A stretch of DNA of 64,000 nucleotides from CAYUPI01 sp964446585 (GTDB lineage: Bacteria > Verrucomicrobiota > Verrucomicrobiia > Limisphaerales > UBA8199): assembly GCA_964446585.1 (NCBI GenBank), contig CAYUPI010000007.1, positions 1 through 64,000 on the forward strand, written 5' to 3'. The notes beneath the pieces are model-generated. The model was not told the origin of the DNA, made no database searches, and saw only the letters and a list, made by a program, of their open reading frames with translations. Shown here piece by piece: positions 1 through 9,483 of the stretch. Every line of letters starts with the position of its first letter. Position 1 is the stretch's first letter. The position numbers and the translations under genes were made by a program.

Positions 1-3000
1 TCTTTGGGCATGACTTTGACGAACTTCGGGACTATCCGCTCCCAGTCGGCCAGGAGCCTGGCGGCGCGCTCGCTGCCAGTATAGGTTTGGTGCCGTTGGA
101 TCATCTTCCAAATCTGCTCGATCTCGTCCGGATCTTCGAGTTTCTCCAGGGCGACCATTTGGAGGTTGCAACGCCGCGGGAAATCGCCGGTTTCGTCCAG
201 CACGTAAGCGATGCCACCGGACATGCCGGCGGCAAAGTTGCGGCCCGTGGGACCAAGGATGACGACGCGTCCGCCGGTCATGTATTCGCAGCCGTGGTCG
301 CCGACAGACTCGACGACGGCGGTCACGCCGCTGTTCCGCACCGCGAACCGTTCGCCAGCCATGCCGCAAATATAAGCCTCGCCGCCCGTCGCCCCGTAAA
401 GCGCGACATTGCCGATGATGATGTTTTCTTCGGGCACGAAAGTGGATTGCTCCGGTGGGAAAATAATAACCTTTCCGCCGGAAAGCCCCTTGCCGACGTA
501 GTCATTGGCGTCGCCCTCGAGGTAAAAGGTCATGCCTTTGGGCATGAAAGCGCCGAAACTCTGGCCCGCGCTTCCGGTGAAGTGTATTTCAATGGTGTCC
601 TCCGGTAGGCCTTCGGCGCCCCAGCGCCGGGTAATTTCGCTGCCGACAATTGTGCCCACGACGCGGTTGACGTTCCGGATGGGCAGCACAGCCACAACCT
701 TCTCTTTCCGCTCAAGGGCCGGGGCACAAAGCCGAAGCAACAGCGTGTTGTCGAGCGCTTTTTCCAAGCCGTGGTCCTGGCCGATCTGGCAGAAACGGCC
801 GACGTCGGTGGGCACCTCCGGCTGATGCAGGATGTTGCTGAAATCCAGTCCGCGAGCCTTCCAGTGGTCCACCGCCTTCTTCACTTCGAGGCGGTCTGTT
901 CGCCCGATCATCTTGTTCATCTGGCGAAAGCCAAGCTGGGCCATTATCTCGCGGACTTCCTCGGCGATCATCCGCATGAAATTGACGACCTGCTCGGGTG
1001 TGCCGCCGAATCGTTTGCGGAGCTCAGGGTCCTGCGTGGCCACACCCACCGGGCAGGTATTCAGGTGGCACACCCGCATCATGATGCAGCCCATGGCGAC
1101 AAGGGGGGCCGTGGCGAAGCCGAACTCTTCAGCGCCCAGCAAGGCCGCGATGATGACATCGCGGCCTGTCTTCAATTGGCCATCGGTCTCGACGATGATT
1201 CGCGAGCGCAGGTCATTGAGCACCAGGGTTTGGTGCGTTTCGGCCAAACCGAGCTCCCACGGAATGCCGGCATGTTTGATGCCGGTTTGAGGCGAGGCAC
1301 CCGTGCCACCATCGTGTCCGCTGATGAGCACGACGTCGGCATGCGCCTTGGCGACACCTGCGGCGATTGTGCCGACACCGACCTCGGCGACGAGCTTGAC
1401 GCTAATCCGCGCATGGTGGTTGGCATTTTTCAGGTCGTGAATCAGCTCCGCCAGGTCCTCGATTGAATAAATATCATGGTGTGGCGGGGGTGAGATGAGG
1501 CCGACGCCTGGAGTCGAATAGCGCACCCTGGCAATCCACGGATAGACCTTTTGCCCAGGCAATTGTCCGCCCTCACCCGGCTTGGCGCCCTGGGCCATCT
1601 TGATCTGCAGCTCCTTGGCCTTGACCAGGTACAAGCTGGTCACGCCGAAACGGCCGGAGGCGACTTGTTTGATACCGCTGTTTTTGGAATCACCGTTGGG
1701 CAAGGGTTCATAGCGTTCCGGATCCTCGCCGCCCTCGCCGGTATTGCTCTTGCCGCCGATGCGATTCATGGCAATGGCTAGCGTTTCATGCGCTTCCTTG
1801 CTGATCGAGCCGTAGCTCATCGCGCCAGACTTGAAACGTTTCATGATGTTCTCGACCGGCTCGACTGACTCCAGCGGGATCGGTCTGACCTTCTTGAAAT
1901 CGAGCAAGCCCCGCAGGGTGCACCAGTTGCGCATTTGCTCGTTCACCAGTGTCGAGTATTCCCGGAACACCTTGGAATCGCCGGTGCGGACGGCCTTCTG
2001 CAGCTTGTGAATCGTCTGAGGATTGAACAAATGATATTCACCGTTCTCACGCCACTGATATTGGCCGCCCGCTTCGAGCACGTGGCCGTTGACGGGCCGG
2101 GCGGGAAAAGCGTGCTGTTGCCGTTCGAGCGCTTCCTGGGCGATGGCTTCGATACCGACGCCTTCGATGCGGGAGGGCGTCCAGGTGAAGTATTTGTCGA
2201 TGAATGACTGTTTGAGACCGACAGCCTCGAAGATCTGCGCGCCCCAATAGCTCTGGATGGTGGAAATCCCCATCTTCGAGATCACCTTGACGACGCCTTT
2301 CATGGCGGCCTTGAGATAATTCTTGCAGGCGGTCTTGTGGTCCATGCCGGTCAGCAGCCCCTGACGCAGCATGTCGTCGAGCGTTTCAAACGCCAGGTAC
2401 GGATTGATCGCCCCGCAGCCATAACCGATGAGCAGCGAAAAATGGTGGACCTCGCGCGGTTCGCCCGATTCGAGCACGAGCCCGACGCGGGTGCGGGTGC
2501 CCTCGCGAATGAGGTGATGGTGCACGGCGGCCACCGCCAGCAGCGATGGAATCGGCGCCCAATCCTTGTTCACGCCACGATCCGACAAGACTACGACATT
2601 GTAGCCTTCTTCAATCGCCTTGCTTGCTTTGGCGCAGATGCCCAGCAGCGCTTTCTCCAGGCCCGCCGGGCCTGCGGCCGCTTCGAACAGGATCGGCAGC
2701 GCGATCGATTTGAAACCCGGCATGTCCAGATGTTTGAGTTTGAGAAATTCCTCGTTGGTGAGGATAGGCGACTTCAATTCGATCTGGCGGGCGTGCTCAG
2801 GTCCGGGCTTGAGCAGGTTATGCTCCGAGCCGATGGCCGTCTCGGTGGAGACGATGATCTCCTCGCGGATGCAATCGATCGGCGGATTGGTGACCTGGGC
2901 GAAGAGCTGCTTGAAGTAATTGAACAACAGTTGCGGTTGGTTCGACAGCACCGCCAGCGGTGTGTCGGTGCCCATCGAACCTACGGCCTCGGTGCCATCC

Positions 3001-4517
3001 CGCGCCATCGGCGCCATCAACATGCGCAACTCTTCGAACGTGTAACCGAAGGCCTGTTGCCGCTGGAGAATCGTCTCGTGGTCTTGTTCCGCGGCGATGC
3101 CCGGGTCCGGGACGTCGGCCAGGCGTATGAGATTCAGATCGAGCCAATTCCGGTAGGGGCGCTCGGTGGCGATTTTATGCTTTAGCTCGTCATCGGCGAC
3201 GATGCGCCCTTCTTCGGTGTCCACGAGGAACATGCGGCCCGGCTGGAGCCGGCCTTTTTGCAGCACGCGCTCTGCCGGAACGTCCAGGACGCCGACTTCG
3301 CTGGCCATGATGACCAGGTCGTCTTTGGTGACATAATAGCGCGAGGGTCGGAGGCCGTTGCGGTCCAGCACAGCGCCGATTTTCTTGCCGTCGGTAAAGG
3401 CAATGGAGGCCGGGCCGTCCCACGGTTCCATAAGGCACGAATGATATTCGTAGAAAGCCCTTTTTTCCGGGCTCATGCTCTCGTGTTTGGTCCACGGCTC
3501 CGGAATCATCATCATGACCGCGTGCGGCAAGGAACGTCCGGCCAGTACAAGCAACTCCAGGGCGTTGTCGAACATGGCCGAGTCGCTGCCATCGGTGCGG
3601 ATCACGGGCAGGATTTTCTTGATGTCCTCGCCGAAGAGATCCGACTCAAACAGCGCCTCTCGGGCATGCATCCAGTTGATGTTGCCGCGCAGCGTGTTTA
3701 TTTCGCCATTGTGCGCCAGGTAGCGGTAGGGATGCGCGCGATTCCAGCTCGGGAAAGTGTTGGTGCTGAAGCGGGAGTGGACGAGGGCCAGAGGTGATTC
3801 GATGGCCGGGTGCGAAAGGTCGGGATAGTATTCGCCGAGCTGCGTCGTCAGCAACATGCCCTTATACACGACGGTCTTGAAGGAAAGGCTCGAGATGTAG
3901 AAAAAGTCGCCGCCGGCGACCTTGCCCGAGTAGCGAATCGCGCTTTCGGCTCGTTTGCGAATGACGTAGAGCCTGCGCTCGAAGGCCATGTCGTCGGCCA
4001 GTTTTCCGCTCCGGCCGATGAATACTTGCCGCATGAACGGTTCTGCGTTGCGGGCTGTCGTTCCCAGAGAGGAGTTGTTGGTGGGGATAGTCCGCCAGCC
4101 GAGCAATCGCTGGCCTTCCTCGGTCACAATTCCGGCAAAAATCTTTTCGCACTCGGCGCGCTGGGCGTGGTCCTGCGGCAGGAAGAGCATGCCGACGCCG
4201 TACTCGCCGGCGCCGGGCAGTTTGACGCGGGCTTCTTTGGCGACCAGCTTGAGAAAGTTATGCGGCGGCTGGATGAGGATACCCGCGCCGTCACCGGTAT
4301 TGGCTTCGCAGCCGCAGGCGCCGCGATGGTCCAGATTCAGCAGCACCCGGAGCGATTGCTCAATAATGGCATGCGATTTCCTCCCTTTGATATTGACGAC
4401 GAAGCCGACGCCGCAACTTTCGTGTTCGAATTGGGGATCGTACAAACCCTGCGGTGGGGGCGGGCCGGTTCGGCTCACCTCCAGACTCTGACTCCTCCAT
4501 GCGCTCTTCTTTGCCAT
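1..4517 (-). CDS. gltB: glutamate synthase (NADPH/ferredoxin) large subunit, 3' end cut by window edge
   Basis: Makes glutamate from glutamine and 2-oxoglutarate in ammonia assimilation. The ATG at 4517 starts a frame that I checked by translating both ends; the two ends share one frame. The class II amidotransferase nucleophile is Cys35 in ESCGVGFV, leaving a 34-residue propeptide to be removed, as is usual for this family. The 3Fe-4S cluster cysteines are C1144, C1150 and C1155 in GCIMMRVCHLNTCPVGVATQ. The C-terminal GXGXG domain follows (for example GGEAYICGMAGERFAV). About 1505 codons are visible, and the family is usually 1480-1540 residues, so only a short tail is missing, after the residues FVKVMPK. 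No small subunit (gltD) lies in the window; it could be just outside on the left. Confidence 0.97.
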   Translation of the reverse strand, partial: MAKKSAWRSQSLEVSRTGPPPPQGLYDPQFEHESCGVGFVVNIKGRKSHAIIEQSLRVLLNLDHRGACGCEANTGDGAGILIQPPHNFLKLVAKEARVKLPGAGEYGVGMLFLPQDHAQRAECEKIFAGIVTEEGQRLLGWRTIPTNNSSLGTTARNAEPFMRQVFIGRSGKLADDMAFERRLYVIRKRAESAIRYSGKVAGGDFFYISSLSFKTVVYKGMLLTTQLGEYYPDLSHPAIESPLALVHSRFSTNTFPSWNRAHPYRYLAHNGEINTLRGNINWMHAREALFESDLFGEDIKKILPVIRTDGSDSAMFDNALELLVLAGRSLPHAVMMMIPEPWTKHESMSPEKRAFYEYHSCLMEPWDGPASIAFTDGKKIGAVLDRNGLRPSRYYVTKDDLVIMASEVGVLDVPAERVLQKGRLQPGRMFLVDTEEGRIVADDELKHKIATERPYRNWLDLNLIRLADVPDPGIAAEQDHETILQRQQAFGYTFEELRMLMAPMARDGTEAVGSMGTDTPLAVLSNQPQLLFNYFKQLFAQVTNPPIDCIREEIIVSTETAIGSEHNLLKPGPEHARQIELKSPILTNEEFLKLKHLDMPGFKSIALPILFEAAAGPAGLEKALLGICAKASKAIEEGYNVVVLSDRGVNKDWAPIPSLLAVAAVHHHLIREGTRTRVGLVLESGEPREVHHFSLLIGYGCGAINPYLAFETLDDMLRQGLLTGMDHKTACKNYLKAAMKGVVKVISKMGISTIQSYWGAQIFEAVGLKQSFIDKYFTWTPSRIEGVGIEAIAQEALERQQHAFPARPVNGHVLEAGGQYQWRENGEYHLFNPQTIHKLQKAVRTGDSKVFREYSTLVNEQMRNWCTLRGLLDFKKVRPIPLESVEPVENIMKRFKSGAMSYGSISKEAHETLAIAMNRIGGKSNTGEGGEDPERYEPLPNGDSKNSGIKQVASGRFGVTSLYLVKAKELQIKMAQGAKPGEGGQLPGQKVYPWIARVRYSTPGVGLISPPPHHDIYSIEDLAELIHDLKNANHHARISVKLVAEVGVGTIAAGVAKAHADVVLISGHDGGTGASPQTGIKHAGIPWELGLAETHQTLVLNDLRSRIIVETDGQLKTGRDVIIAALLGAEEFGFATAPLVAMGCIMMRVCHLNTCPVGVATQDPELRKRFGGTPEQVVNFMRMIAEEVREIMAQLGFRQMNKMIGRTDRLEVKKAVDHWKARGLDFSNILHQPEVPTDVGRFCQIGQDHGLEKALDNTLLLRLCAPALERKEKVVAVLPIRNVNRVVGTIVGSEITRRWGAEGLPEDTIEIHFTGSAGQSFGAFMPKGMTFYLEGDANDYVGKGLSGGKVIIFPPEQSTFVPEENIIIGNVALYGATGGEAYICGMAGERFAVRNSGVTAVVESVGDHGCEYMTGGRVVILGPTGRNFAAGMSGGIAYVLDETGDFPRRCNLQMVALEKLEDPDEIEQIWKMIQRHQTYTGSERAARLLADWERIVPKFVKVMPK

Positions 4518-4609
4518 GCTCGGGAGATTTCCATCCCAATGTGCGCTAAACTAAATTCATATAGTATTGGCTCAAATTCGGGTCCAATGCAATGAAACAT
4601 TTCTGCGCA

Positions 4610-4740
4610 TTTCGTGACCGCGGAAGCGGACGACCGGAGCCTAAGGACCGTGACCACAGATGGACACGGATTAACACTGATTGGTACGAAGCGGCGGGGC
4701 GGAAACCGCAGAGAACGCAGGGAACGCAGAGGGGATGCGG
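4610..4740. repeat. dispersed intergenic repeat (CCACAGATGGACACGG type)
   Basis: The spacer between gltB and the next gene holds a run resembling ACCACAGATGGACACGGATT, followed by the quasi-periodic AGAACGCAGGGAACGCAGAG. Related wording (ATCCGTGCCCATCCGTGGTG and similar) recurs at about 44.67, 52.29, 55.31 and 58.30 kb. No gene is seen in it. From general knowledge, such short-period repeats are common in Verrucomicrobia and Planctomycetes spacers. Confidence 0.55.
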
Positions 4741-4746
4741 AAGGAG

Positions 4747-5229
4747 TTAAAGAACGAGTGCCGGTGTCTCGAAAAAAAGCCCTGTTTCGTCCGTGACTCC
4801 ATAAATCTTGGCGAGGAGCTCTCGGCACAGCGCCGCTATCTGCTCCGGGCTTCCGGAGTAATCACAATCGAGAAATCGAGAACCATCACTACCGCGTGTC
4901 TCGTGAAATTCTAACTTCAAATCCGTAGCAACTTGCTTAATCTTGCTCTCGTTCGACTGCTGTTTATCTGTCACCAGCGGAAAGTCTATCTGCACACCCT
5001 TCGCATCACCAGTGAACTGTACGAAGTCTTCAGTGCCCCCGACATGAATGATGAGGTAGTCCCCCCTGCTGGAACTGGAAGGATACATGAGTCGTGATAA
5101 GGACGCCTTGATGTCGGACACTTTCCCCCCAACGCGGTTGCTTCGAAGCGCGGTGCGTCTCGGCCAGAAGCCCCAAGCAAGCACTACAGCAACGGCCGCA
5201 CAGACGAGGATTGTCGGCGTCCAATTCAC
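4747..5229 (-). CDS. hypothetical protein with N-terminal membrane anchor
   Basis: A 160-residue protein with one hydrophobic segment at about residues 5-24 (PTILVCAAVAVVLAWGFW) followed by basic residues, so it is probably an inner-membrane anchored protein with a soluble domain of about 130 residues. The soluble part is mixed polar sequence without a motif I recognise. It stands alone between gltB and the superoxide dismutase gene, on the same strand as both. The frame is long and has sensible composition, but the family is unknown to me. Confidence 0.6.
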   Translation of the reverse strand: MNWTPTILVCAAVAVVLAWGFWPRRTALRSNRVGGKVSDIKASLSRLMYPSSSSRGDYLIIHVGGTEDFVQFTGDAKGVQIDFPLVTDKQQSNESKIKQVATDLKLEFHETRGSDGSRFLDCDYSGSPEQIAALCRELLAKIYGVTDETGLFFETPALVL

Positions 5230-5430
5230 ATTAGACAGTGCAACTCACGTTCAAATCACCGGTGGACCCTTCCCGGCTCTTGAATCAGTGGGCGCCTTGA
5301 CCTGGGCCATTCGGTGAAGCGGCGCGTTCGGCGGTTGACTTCGTACTGCGGCTAAGTCAGTCGGGCAATGCTGCGAACTAAAGTCGACTAAAGTCCGCGC
5401 GCCGCTTTCAAATCCGCCCTGTTTTTGGGC

Positions 5431-6060
5431 TCACTTCCTAGAGGCGTCGTAATTCTTACCAACTTCCGCCCAGTTGACGACGTTCCAAAACGCCTTAAGA
5501 TAATCGGCGCGGCGGTTCTGGTATTTCAGATAGTAAGCGTGTTCCCAAACGTCGCAGCCGAGGATCGGTTTTCCTTCCGCGCCACTGATGGCTTTGCCCA
5601 TGATGGGATTGTCCTGGTTGGCCGTGGAGACGATTTCGAGTTTGCCACCGTTGACCACGAGCCAAGCCCATCCACTCCCGAACCTCCCCATGCCGGCGGC
5701 CTCGAACTTTTCTTTGAAGGAATCGAAGCTGCCAAATGCGGTTTTGATATCGTCAGCCAGTTTACCACTGGGCGCGCCACCGGCGTTGGGGCCTATGAGT
5801 TTCCAGAACATGGAGTGATTTGCATGGCCGCCGCCGTTGTTGCGGACGGCGCCTTTGATGTCTGCCGGGACTCCGTCCAGATAGCTGATGAGGTCTTCGA
5901 CTGATTTCTTCTCGAGATCAGCCTTGCCGGCGATCGCCTTGTTGACGTTGGCGACATAAGCGGCGTGATGTTTGCCGTGATGAATTTCCATGGTCTGCGC
6001 GTCGATGTGCGGTTCCAGCGCATTCTTTGGATAAGGAAGAGGAGGTAGTTCGTATGCCAT
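5431..6060 (-). CDS. sodA: superoxide dismutase, Mn-type signature
   Basis: Converts superoxide to hydrogen peroxide and oxygen, probably in the cytoplasm since no signal peptide is visible. The 209 residues match the usual length. The metal ligands are visible: H27 (in MEIHHGKHH), H82 (GGGHANHSMFW), and D170 and H174 (DVWEHAYY). The glutamine of TANQDNP (Q149) together with GGGHANHS is the arrangement typical of Mn rather than Fe enzymes. That metal assignment is an inference from sequence; cambialistic enzymes exist. It appears monocistronic, with about 200 bp of apparently empty spacer downstream (5230-5430) and a repeat-bearing spacer upstream. Confidence 0.96.
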   Translation of the reverse strand: MAYELPPLPYPKNALEPHIDAQTMEIHHGKHHAAYVANVNKAIAGKADLEKKSVEDLISYLDGVPADIKGAVRNNGGGHANHSMFWKLIGPNAGGAPSGKLADDIKTAFGSFDSFKEKFEAAGMGRFGSGWAWLVVNGGKLEIVSTANQDNPIMGKAISGAEGKPILGCDVWEHAYYLKYQNRRADYLKAFWNVVNWAEVGKNYDASRK

Positions 6061-6159
6061 AAGATTTCCTGAGTTGTTGATTTGCCGTAACGAATTGATG
6101 CCCTAATTATCTTGGGAACGACACGAGCGTAGTAAGATAGCACGGGCGGGCAAGAATCA

Positions 6160-6302
6160 AATGGCAAAAAGAATTCCAAAATCCAAGTACCAACCTTCAG
6201 TGAAGATCCAAGATTCAATTCCCAAAGGTCGGAGTTGCGCAACACTAAGGCAGTGATGGGTGTTTTGAGCTTGAGGTTTTTCTGCCCCGAAAGCTTTCGG
6301 GG
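6160..6302. repeat. spacer with TCCAAAATCC-type repeat and 18-bp palindrome
   Basis: Between hisH and the superoxide dismutase gene there is a degenerate run of CCAAAATCCAAGTACCAA type wording, a member of the dispersed family also seen near 42.2, 48.6, 55.1 and 63.8 kb. It is followed by a perfect 18-bp palindrome, CCCCGAAAGCTTTCGGGG, at 6285-6302. Neither strand has a T-run directly after the palindrome in the direction of hisH transcription, so it is not a clear intrinsic terminator. Confidence 0.5.
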
Positions 6303-6335
6303 TTGGGTGTTGGACTTTGGAGCTTTCTGGGCGGG

Positions 6336-6953
6336 CTATCCCACCAGCTCCACAAAATTCTTCAGCAACTGCAATCCGGCACGCTGGCTTTTCTCCGGGT
6401 GAAATTGCGTGGCGAAAACATTGTCGCGCCAGATCGCCGAGGCGAAAGTTTCGCCATAGATCGTGCGCGAGGCGATTATGGAATCATCGGCGGGCTTGGG
6501 AAAGAAGCTGTGCACAAAATAGAAATAACTGCCGCTGGGAATTCCCCGGAAGAGCGGACAGGGCTGCTGCGTAATTTCGATTTGGTTCCAGCCGATCTGG
6601 GGAATTTTCAGGCCATTCATTTCCGAAAAACGAACGACGTTGCCCGCGAACAGGCCCAGGCCCGCGGCGCAACTGTTGAACTCTTCGCTCCTCTCGAACA
6701 GCGCCTGGTAGCCGACGCAGATCCCGAGAAATGGCCTTCCGGACTGGATGAATTGCCGCGAAGCCTCGAGCAACTGCTGCCGATCCAGCGCGTGTATGCA
6801 ATCATCAAAAGCGCCTACGCCGGGCAGCACTGCCGCGCGCGCGCCGGCCATTTCTTCCGGACGCTGCACCAGGCGCACCTCGGCGCCGACCTTCAGCAGC
6901 GCCTTTTGAACACTGCGCAGGTTTCCGGAGCCGTAATCAAACAGGGCGATCAC
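6336..6953 (-). CDS. hisH: imidazole glycerol phosphate synthase, glutaminase subunit HisH
   Basis: Class I glutamine amidotransferase that feeds ammonia to HisF in histidine biosynthesis, forming IGP and AICAR. The 205 residues are the normal length. The catalytic triad is visible as C79 (FLGICVGYQ), H185 and E187 (ATQFHPEKS). The N-terminus MIALFDYGSGNLRSV and the oxyanion-strand segment LPGVGAFDDC are typical. No other his gene lies next to it: the neighbours are superoxide dismutase and an M20-type hydrolase, so histidine genes appear dispersed here. It reads in the same direction as the upstream hydrolase with a 71-bp gap and could be cotranscribed with it. Confidence 0.95.
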   Translation of the reverse strand: MIALFDYGSGNLRSVQKALLKVGAEVRLVQRPEEMAGARAAVLPGVGAFDDCIHALDRQQLLEASRQFIQSGRPFLGICVGYQALFERSEEFNSCAAGLGLFAGNVVRFSEMNGLKIPQIGWNQIEITQQPCPLFRGIPSGSYFYFVHSFFPKPADDSIIASRTIYGETFASAIWRDNVFATQFHPEKSQRAGLQLLKNFVELVG

Positions 6954-7024
6954 GTCCGAACACTAAGACGCGGCTCGTCGCTTGGCAACAGGGCGCCGAT
7001 CCATGTCCGCAATTCGCATTTTTT

Positions 7025-8557
7025 TCAAGTGATCGCTGCCAATTCGAAAAGGTATTCAACGAAGGAAAAGGTAGCGCCGTCCAGGCCCTGAATTTTCGGA
7101 TTTGCGGAATCGATGACGTAGTATTCATCGGGCGCATGGGCGCCGCTTCCATGGCCGAGGCCAAAATGGCCCGCGGCCAGCTTGAGCGGCGCGCCGGTGA
7201 AGACGTATCCGGGCCATGAACCTGCACCGCGCGGCCAGAGCAGCGGTTCGATCCCTTGACGACGGTACACGGCAGTTTGAGCCCGGATGAGAGCAGAATC
7301 GGCCGGCGTGGACGTGGGATCGTACCCACCCGTCATCCGCACCTCAATATCGCCGTAGCCCCGTTTGGCAAGGTGCGTCTTCAGTGCGGCGAGCGCTTCC
7401 GCCGCTGTCATGTCCGGCACGAGGCGCAAGTCGAGTTTCGCCGTGGCGCGGTGCGGCAGGATGGTCTTGCCACCCGGACCGGTGTATCCGCCGACCAATC
7501 CTTCGATGTTCACCGTTGGTCGAGACACCAGCCGTTCCAAAGCCTCGCGCCAGCCAACGTCTTTTACCCAATGCTCGACTCCCAGGAGCTTCTTGGCCTG
7601 CTGCTCATCCATGCGACGGGCGCCCTCGGCGACCATCGCCTTTTCCGCCGCACTCAACGGGCGTGCCTTCTCGGCGAAGCCGTCGATGGCCGGCTCGTTG
7701 CCATCAGCCGAGACCAGTGTGTGTAGGGCCTGGACCAGGTGCCAGGCCGGGCTGTCGAGTCGGGCTTTGTTCGAGGAGTGGACATCCTTGCGCGGACCGC
7801 GTCCCCACTTTTCGCCGCTCGACGTCATTTCCAGTTCGATGACGCCTTTGGCGCCGAGATTGATAGTGACGATGCCATCCAGACTCTGCGTAGCGGAAGG
7901 CATGAAAATGCCCGTGCATCGAGACAATGCAGTCTGGACTTCCTGCTGCAGCACGATCTGCGGGAAATGCGGTGAGCCAATCTCCTCCTCACCTTCGGCC
8001 GCCAAAACCAAGTTGACGGGCAGCTTGCGGCCGGCGCCACGGATGGCGTGGAGCGCGGCGAGCAGGGCGGCCTGCGGACCTTTTTGATTCACCGCACCCC
8101 GGCCGATAATCACTTTGCCCAGACCAGGCTTGTCCACCAACGCCGCATCCCAGGGCGGGGACGACCATTCAGCAGGGTCCACTTGTTTGACGTCATACAT
8201 CAAGTAAAGCCCCACGCTGCGTGGCGCCCCGGCATCCAGTGTGGCGAAGATGCCGGGCTGGCCATCGGTTGGAACGCGCTTGACTTGCTGAAAGCCTGCC
8301 TCGCGCAGCAACTGCATGGTGAGTTCGCAACCTTCGGTGACGCCGCGATTTTCCGCGGCGATTGAAGGTTGATGAATCCATTTCTGCAAACGTTGCACGG
8401 CCTCGTCGTGGCGCTTCTTGATTTCTGCGCGGATGTCGTCCAAACCGTGATTGTCGCCAGACCAGGCCGACGAAGTATAACCGAGCGCGGCCGCGCCGAC
8501 TGCGGCGCCTTTCAGGAATGTTCGCCGAGGGATGGGAATCATGGCGGAAGTTTGCAA
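7025..8557 (-). CDS. exported M20-family peptidase/amidohydrolase-like protein with altered metal site
   Basis: A 510-residue M20-type protein with a twin-arginine-like signal (IPRRTFLKGAAVGAAALG), so probably exported folded by Tat. The segments EGEEEIGSP and GGYTGPGGKT follow the M20 dipeptidase plan, and GHGSGAHAPDEYYVI is the usual C-terminal region. Two metal-ligand positions differ from the textbook family: the usual GHxD reads LMYDV, and the bridging Asp of RGxxDxKG is Asn in RGAVNQKG. I have an impression that a subfamily with MYDV/NQKG exists, but this is from memory. It may still be an enzyme with a changed metal site, or a non-catalytic member. Start alternatives are M1 and M6. Confidence 0.85.
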   Translation of the reverse strand: MQTSAMIPIPRRTFLKGAAVGAAALGYTSSAWSGDNHGLDDIRAEIKKRHDEAVQRLQKWIHQPSIAAENRGVTEGCELTMQLLREAGFQQVKRVPTDGQPGIFATLDAGAPRSVGLYLMYDVKQVDPAEWSSPPWDAALVDKPGLGKVIIGRGAVNQKGPQAALLAALHAIRGAGRKLPVNLVLAAEGEEEIGSPHFPQIVLQQEVQTALSRCTGIFMPSATQSLDGIVTINLGAKGVIELEMTSSGEKWGRGPRKDVHSSNKARLDSPAWHLVQALHTLVSADGNEPAIDGFAEKARPLSAAEKAMVAEGARRMDEQQAKKLLGVEHWVKDVGWREALERLVSRPTVNIEGLVGGYTGPGGKTILPHRATAKLDLRLVPDMTAAEALAALKTHLAKRGYGDIEVRMTGGYDPTSTPADSALIRAQTAVYRRQGIEPLLWPRGAGSWPGYVFTGAPLKLAAGHFGLGHGSGAHAPDEYYVIDSANPKIQGLDGATFSFVEYLFELAAIT

Positions 8558-8656
8558 GGCCGTATCTCAGGCGCAAGGGCAAAAGGCGATACTGACGTGC
8601 CTGTGGCTAACCAATGATCCTGAAATGATCACGCTGAGTCGACTATTCGTCGGCGA

Positions 8657-9376
8657 TCATTCGCCCAAATTCTGTTTGAACAATTGCACCAGGAGGCACG
8701 GCGAAAGCACGGTGATTGTTTTGCCTTCGACCTTGACGAGCTTCTGCGCCCGGAGTTTCGCAAGGGCGCGCGAAAAGGTCTCGCTAACGGTGCCGAGCTC
8801 GGCGGCCAGCACGCGCTTCGTGGCGCCGATAGGAATGCGGACTGGGCTTTCTGATTTGGGGTCGGGACAGCGTTTCACCAGCCAGTTGGCAAGACGCGTC
8901 TCGACGTCCTTGAGCGTGAGATCCTCCAGTTGGCTAACGAGCACGCGCAAATGGCCACTCATGGAAGCAAGCATGCGCAGCGCGAGATCGGGCCTGTTTT
9001 GCAGCAAATCCAAAATGCCCTCCTTCTGCACGAGCAGCACTTGCGATGTTTCCACCGCCCGTGCGTCGGCTGGGTAACCTTTTTCGGTGGCGAGCGCAGC
9101 TTCGGCAAACGATTCGCCCGCGCGAAAGATATGAATGACCTGCTCCTTACCGGAAGCGTTCACTCGATGGACATCGACGGCACCCTTCTGCACGACGTAA
9201 AAGCCGTGCGCGGGGTCGCCTTCGCGAAAGAGATATTCGTTCCTGGCGAGTGACTTAACAACGGTAAATTGAGCGATGTTCCGCATGTCCTCCGGTGACA
9301 GGCCCGAGAAAAGTTGGCAACAACGGAGCGCCATGGCGATGCCAGCGAGTTTTAGTTCTGCAGCTGGAGCGGTCAC
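8657..9376 (-). CDS. Crp/Fnr family transcriptional regulator (DNR/NnrR-like by context)
   Basis: A 239-residue regulator with an N-terminal cyclic-nucleotide-binding-like beta-roll (about residues 20-135) and a C-terminal winged helix (about 165-230; ATKRVLAAELGTVSETFSRA is the helix-turn-helix). It has only a CysCys pair near the N-terminus and not the four-cysteine Fe-S set of FNR, which fits better with a haem- or nitric-oxide-responsive DNR/NnrR-type protein. It is divergent from nnrS and sits close to nirK, whose promoter carries a matching TTGAC-N4-GTCAT box, so it is the natural candidate regulator of that cluster (inference). The start is GTG; an ATG lies 14 codons later. Confidence 0.9.
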   Translation of the reverse strand: MTAPAAELKLAGIAMALRCCQLFSGLSPEDMRNIAQFTVVKSLARNEYLFREGDPAHGFYVVQKGAVDVHRVNASGKEQVIHIFRAGESFAEAALATEKGYPADARAVETSQVLLVQKEGILDLLQNRPDLALRMLASMSGHLRVLVSQLEDLTLKDVETRLANWLVKRCPDPKSESPVRIPIGATKRVLAAELGTVSETFSRALAKLRAQKLVKVEGKTITVLSPCLLVQLFKQNLGE

Positions 9377-9483
9377 GCGGCCAAGATTACTCTGGCTAGC
9401 GCCAAAGAGAAACTCTGCATTCTGCGTCGAAAGACTTCGCTTGCTACCGGAATACCGGATCGCTTAGGAATTTAAGCCGTCTC

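Noticed and set aside
87..4595. Many long plus-strand frames over 1-4.6 kb
   Set aside because: They are antisense to gltB, whose motifs (CGVGF, the 3Fe-4S cysteines, GXGXG region) read clearly on the minus strand.
6285..6302. 18-bp palindrome after hisH as an intrinsic terminator
   Set aside because: In the direction of hisH transcription it is followed by CAGAAAAACC, with no T-run.
8615..8631. TGATC-N7-GATCA dyad in front of the M20 gene as an FNR box
   Set aside because: Half-site spacing differs from TTGAT-N4-ATCAA; a chance palindrome is as likely.
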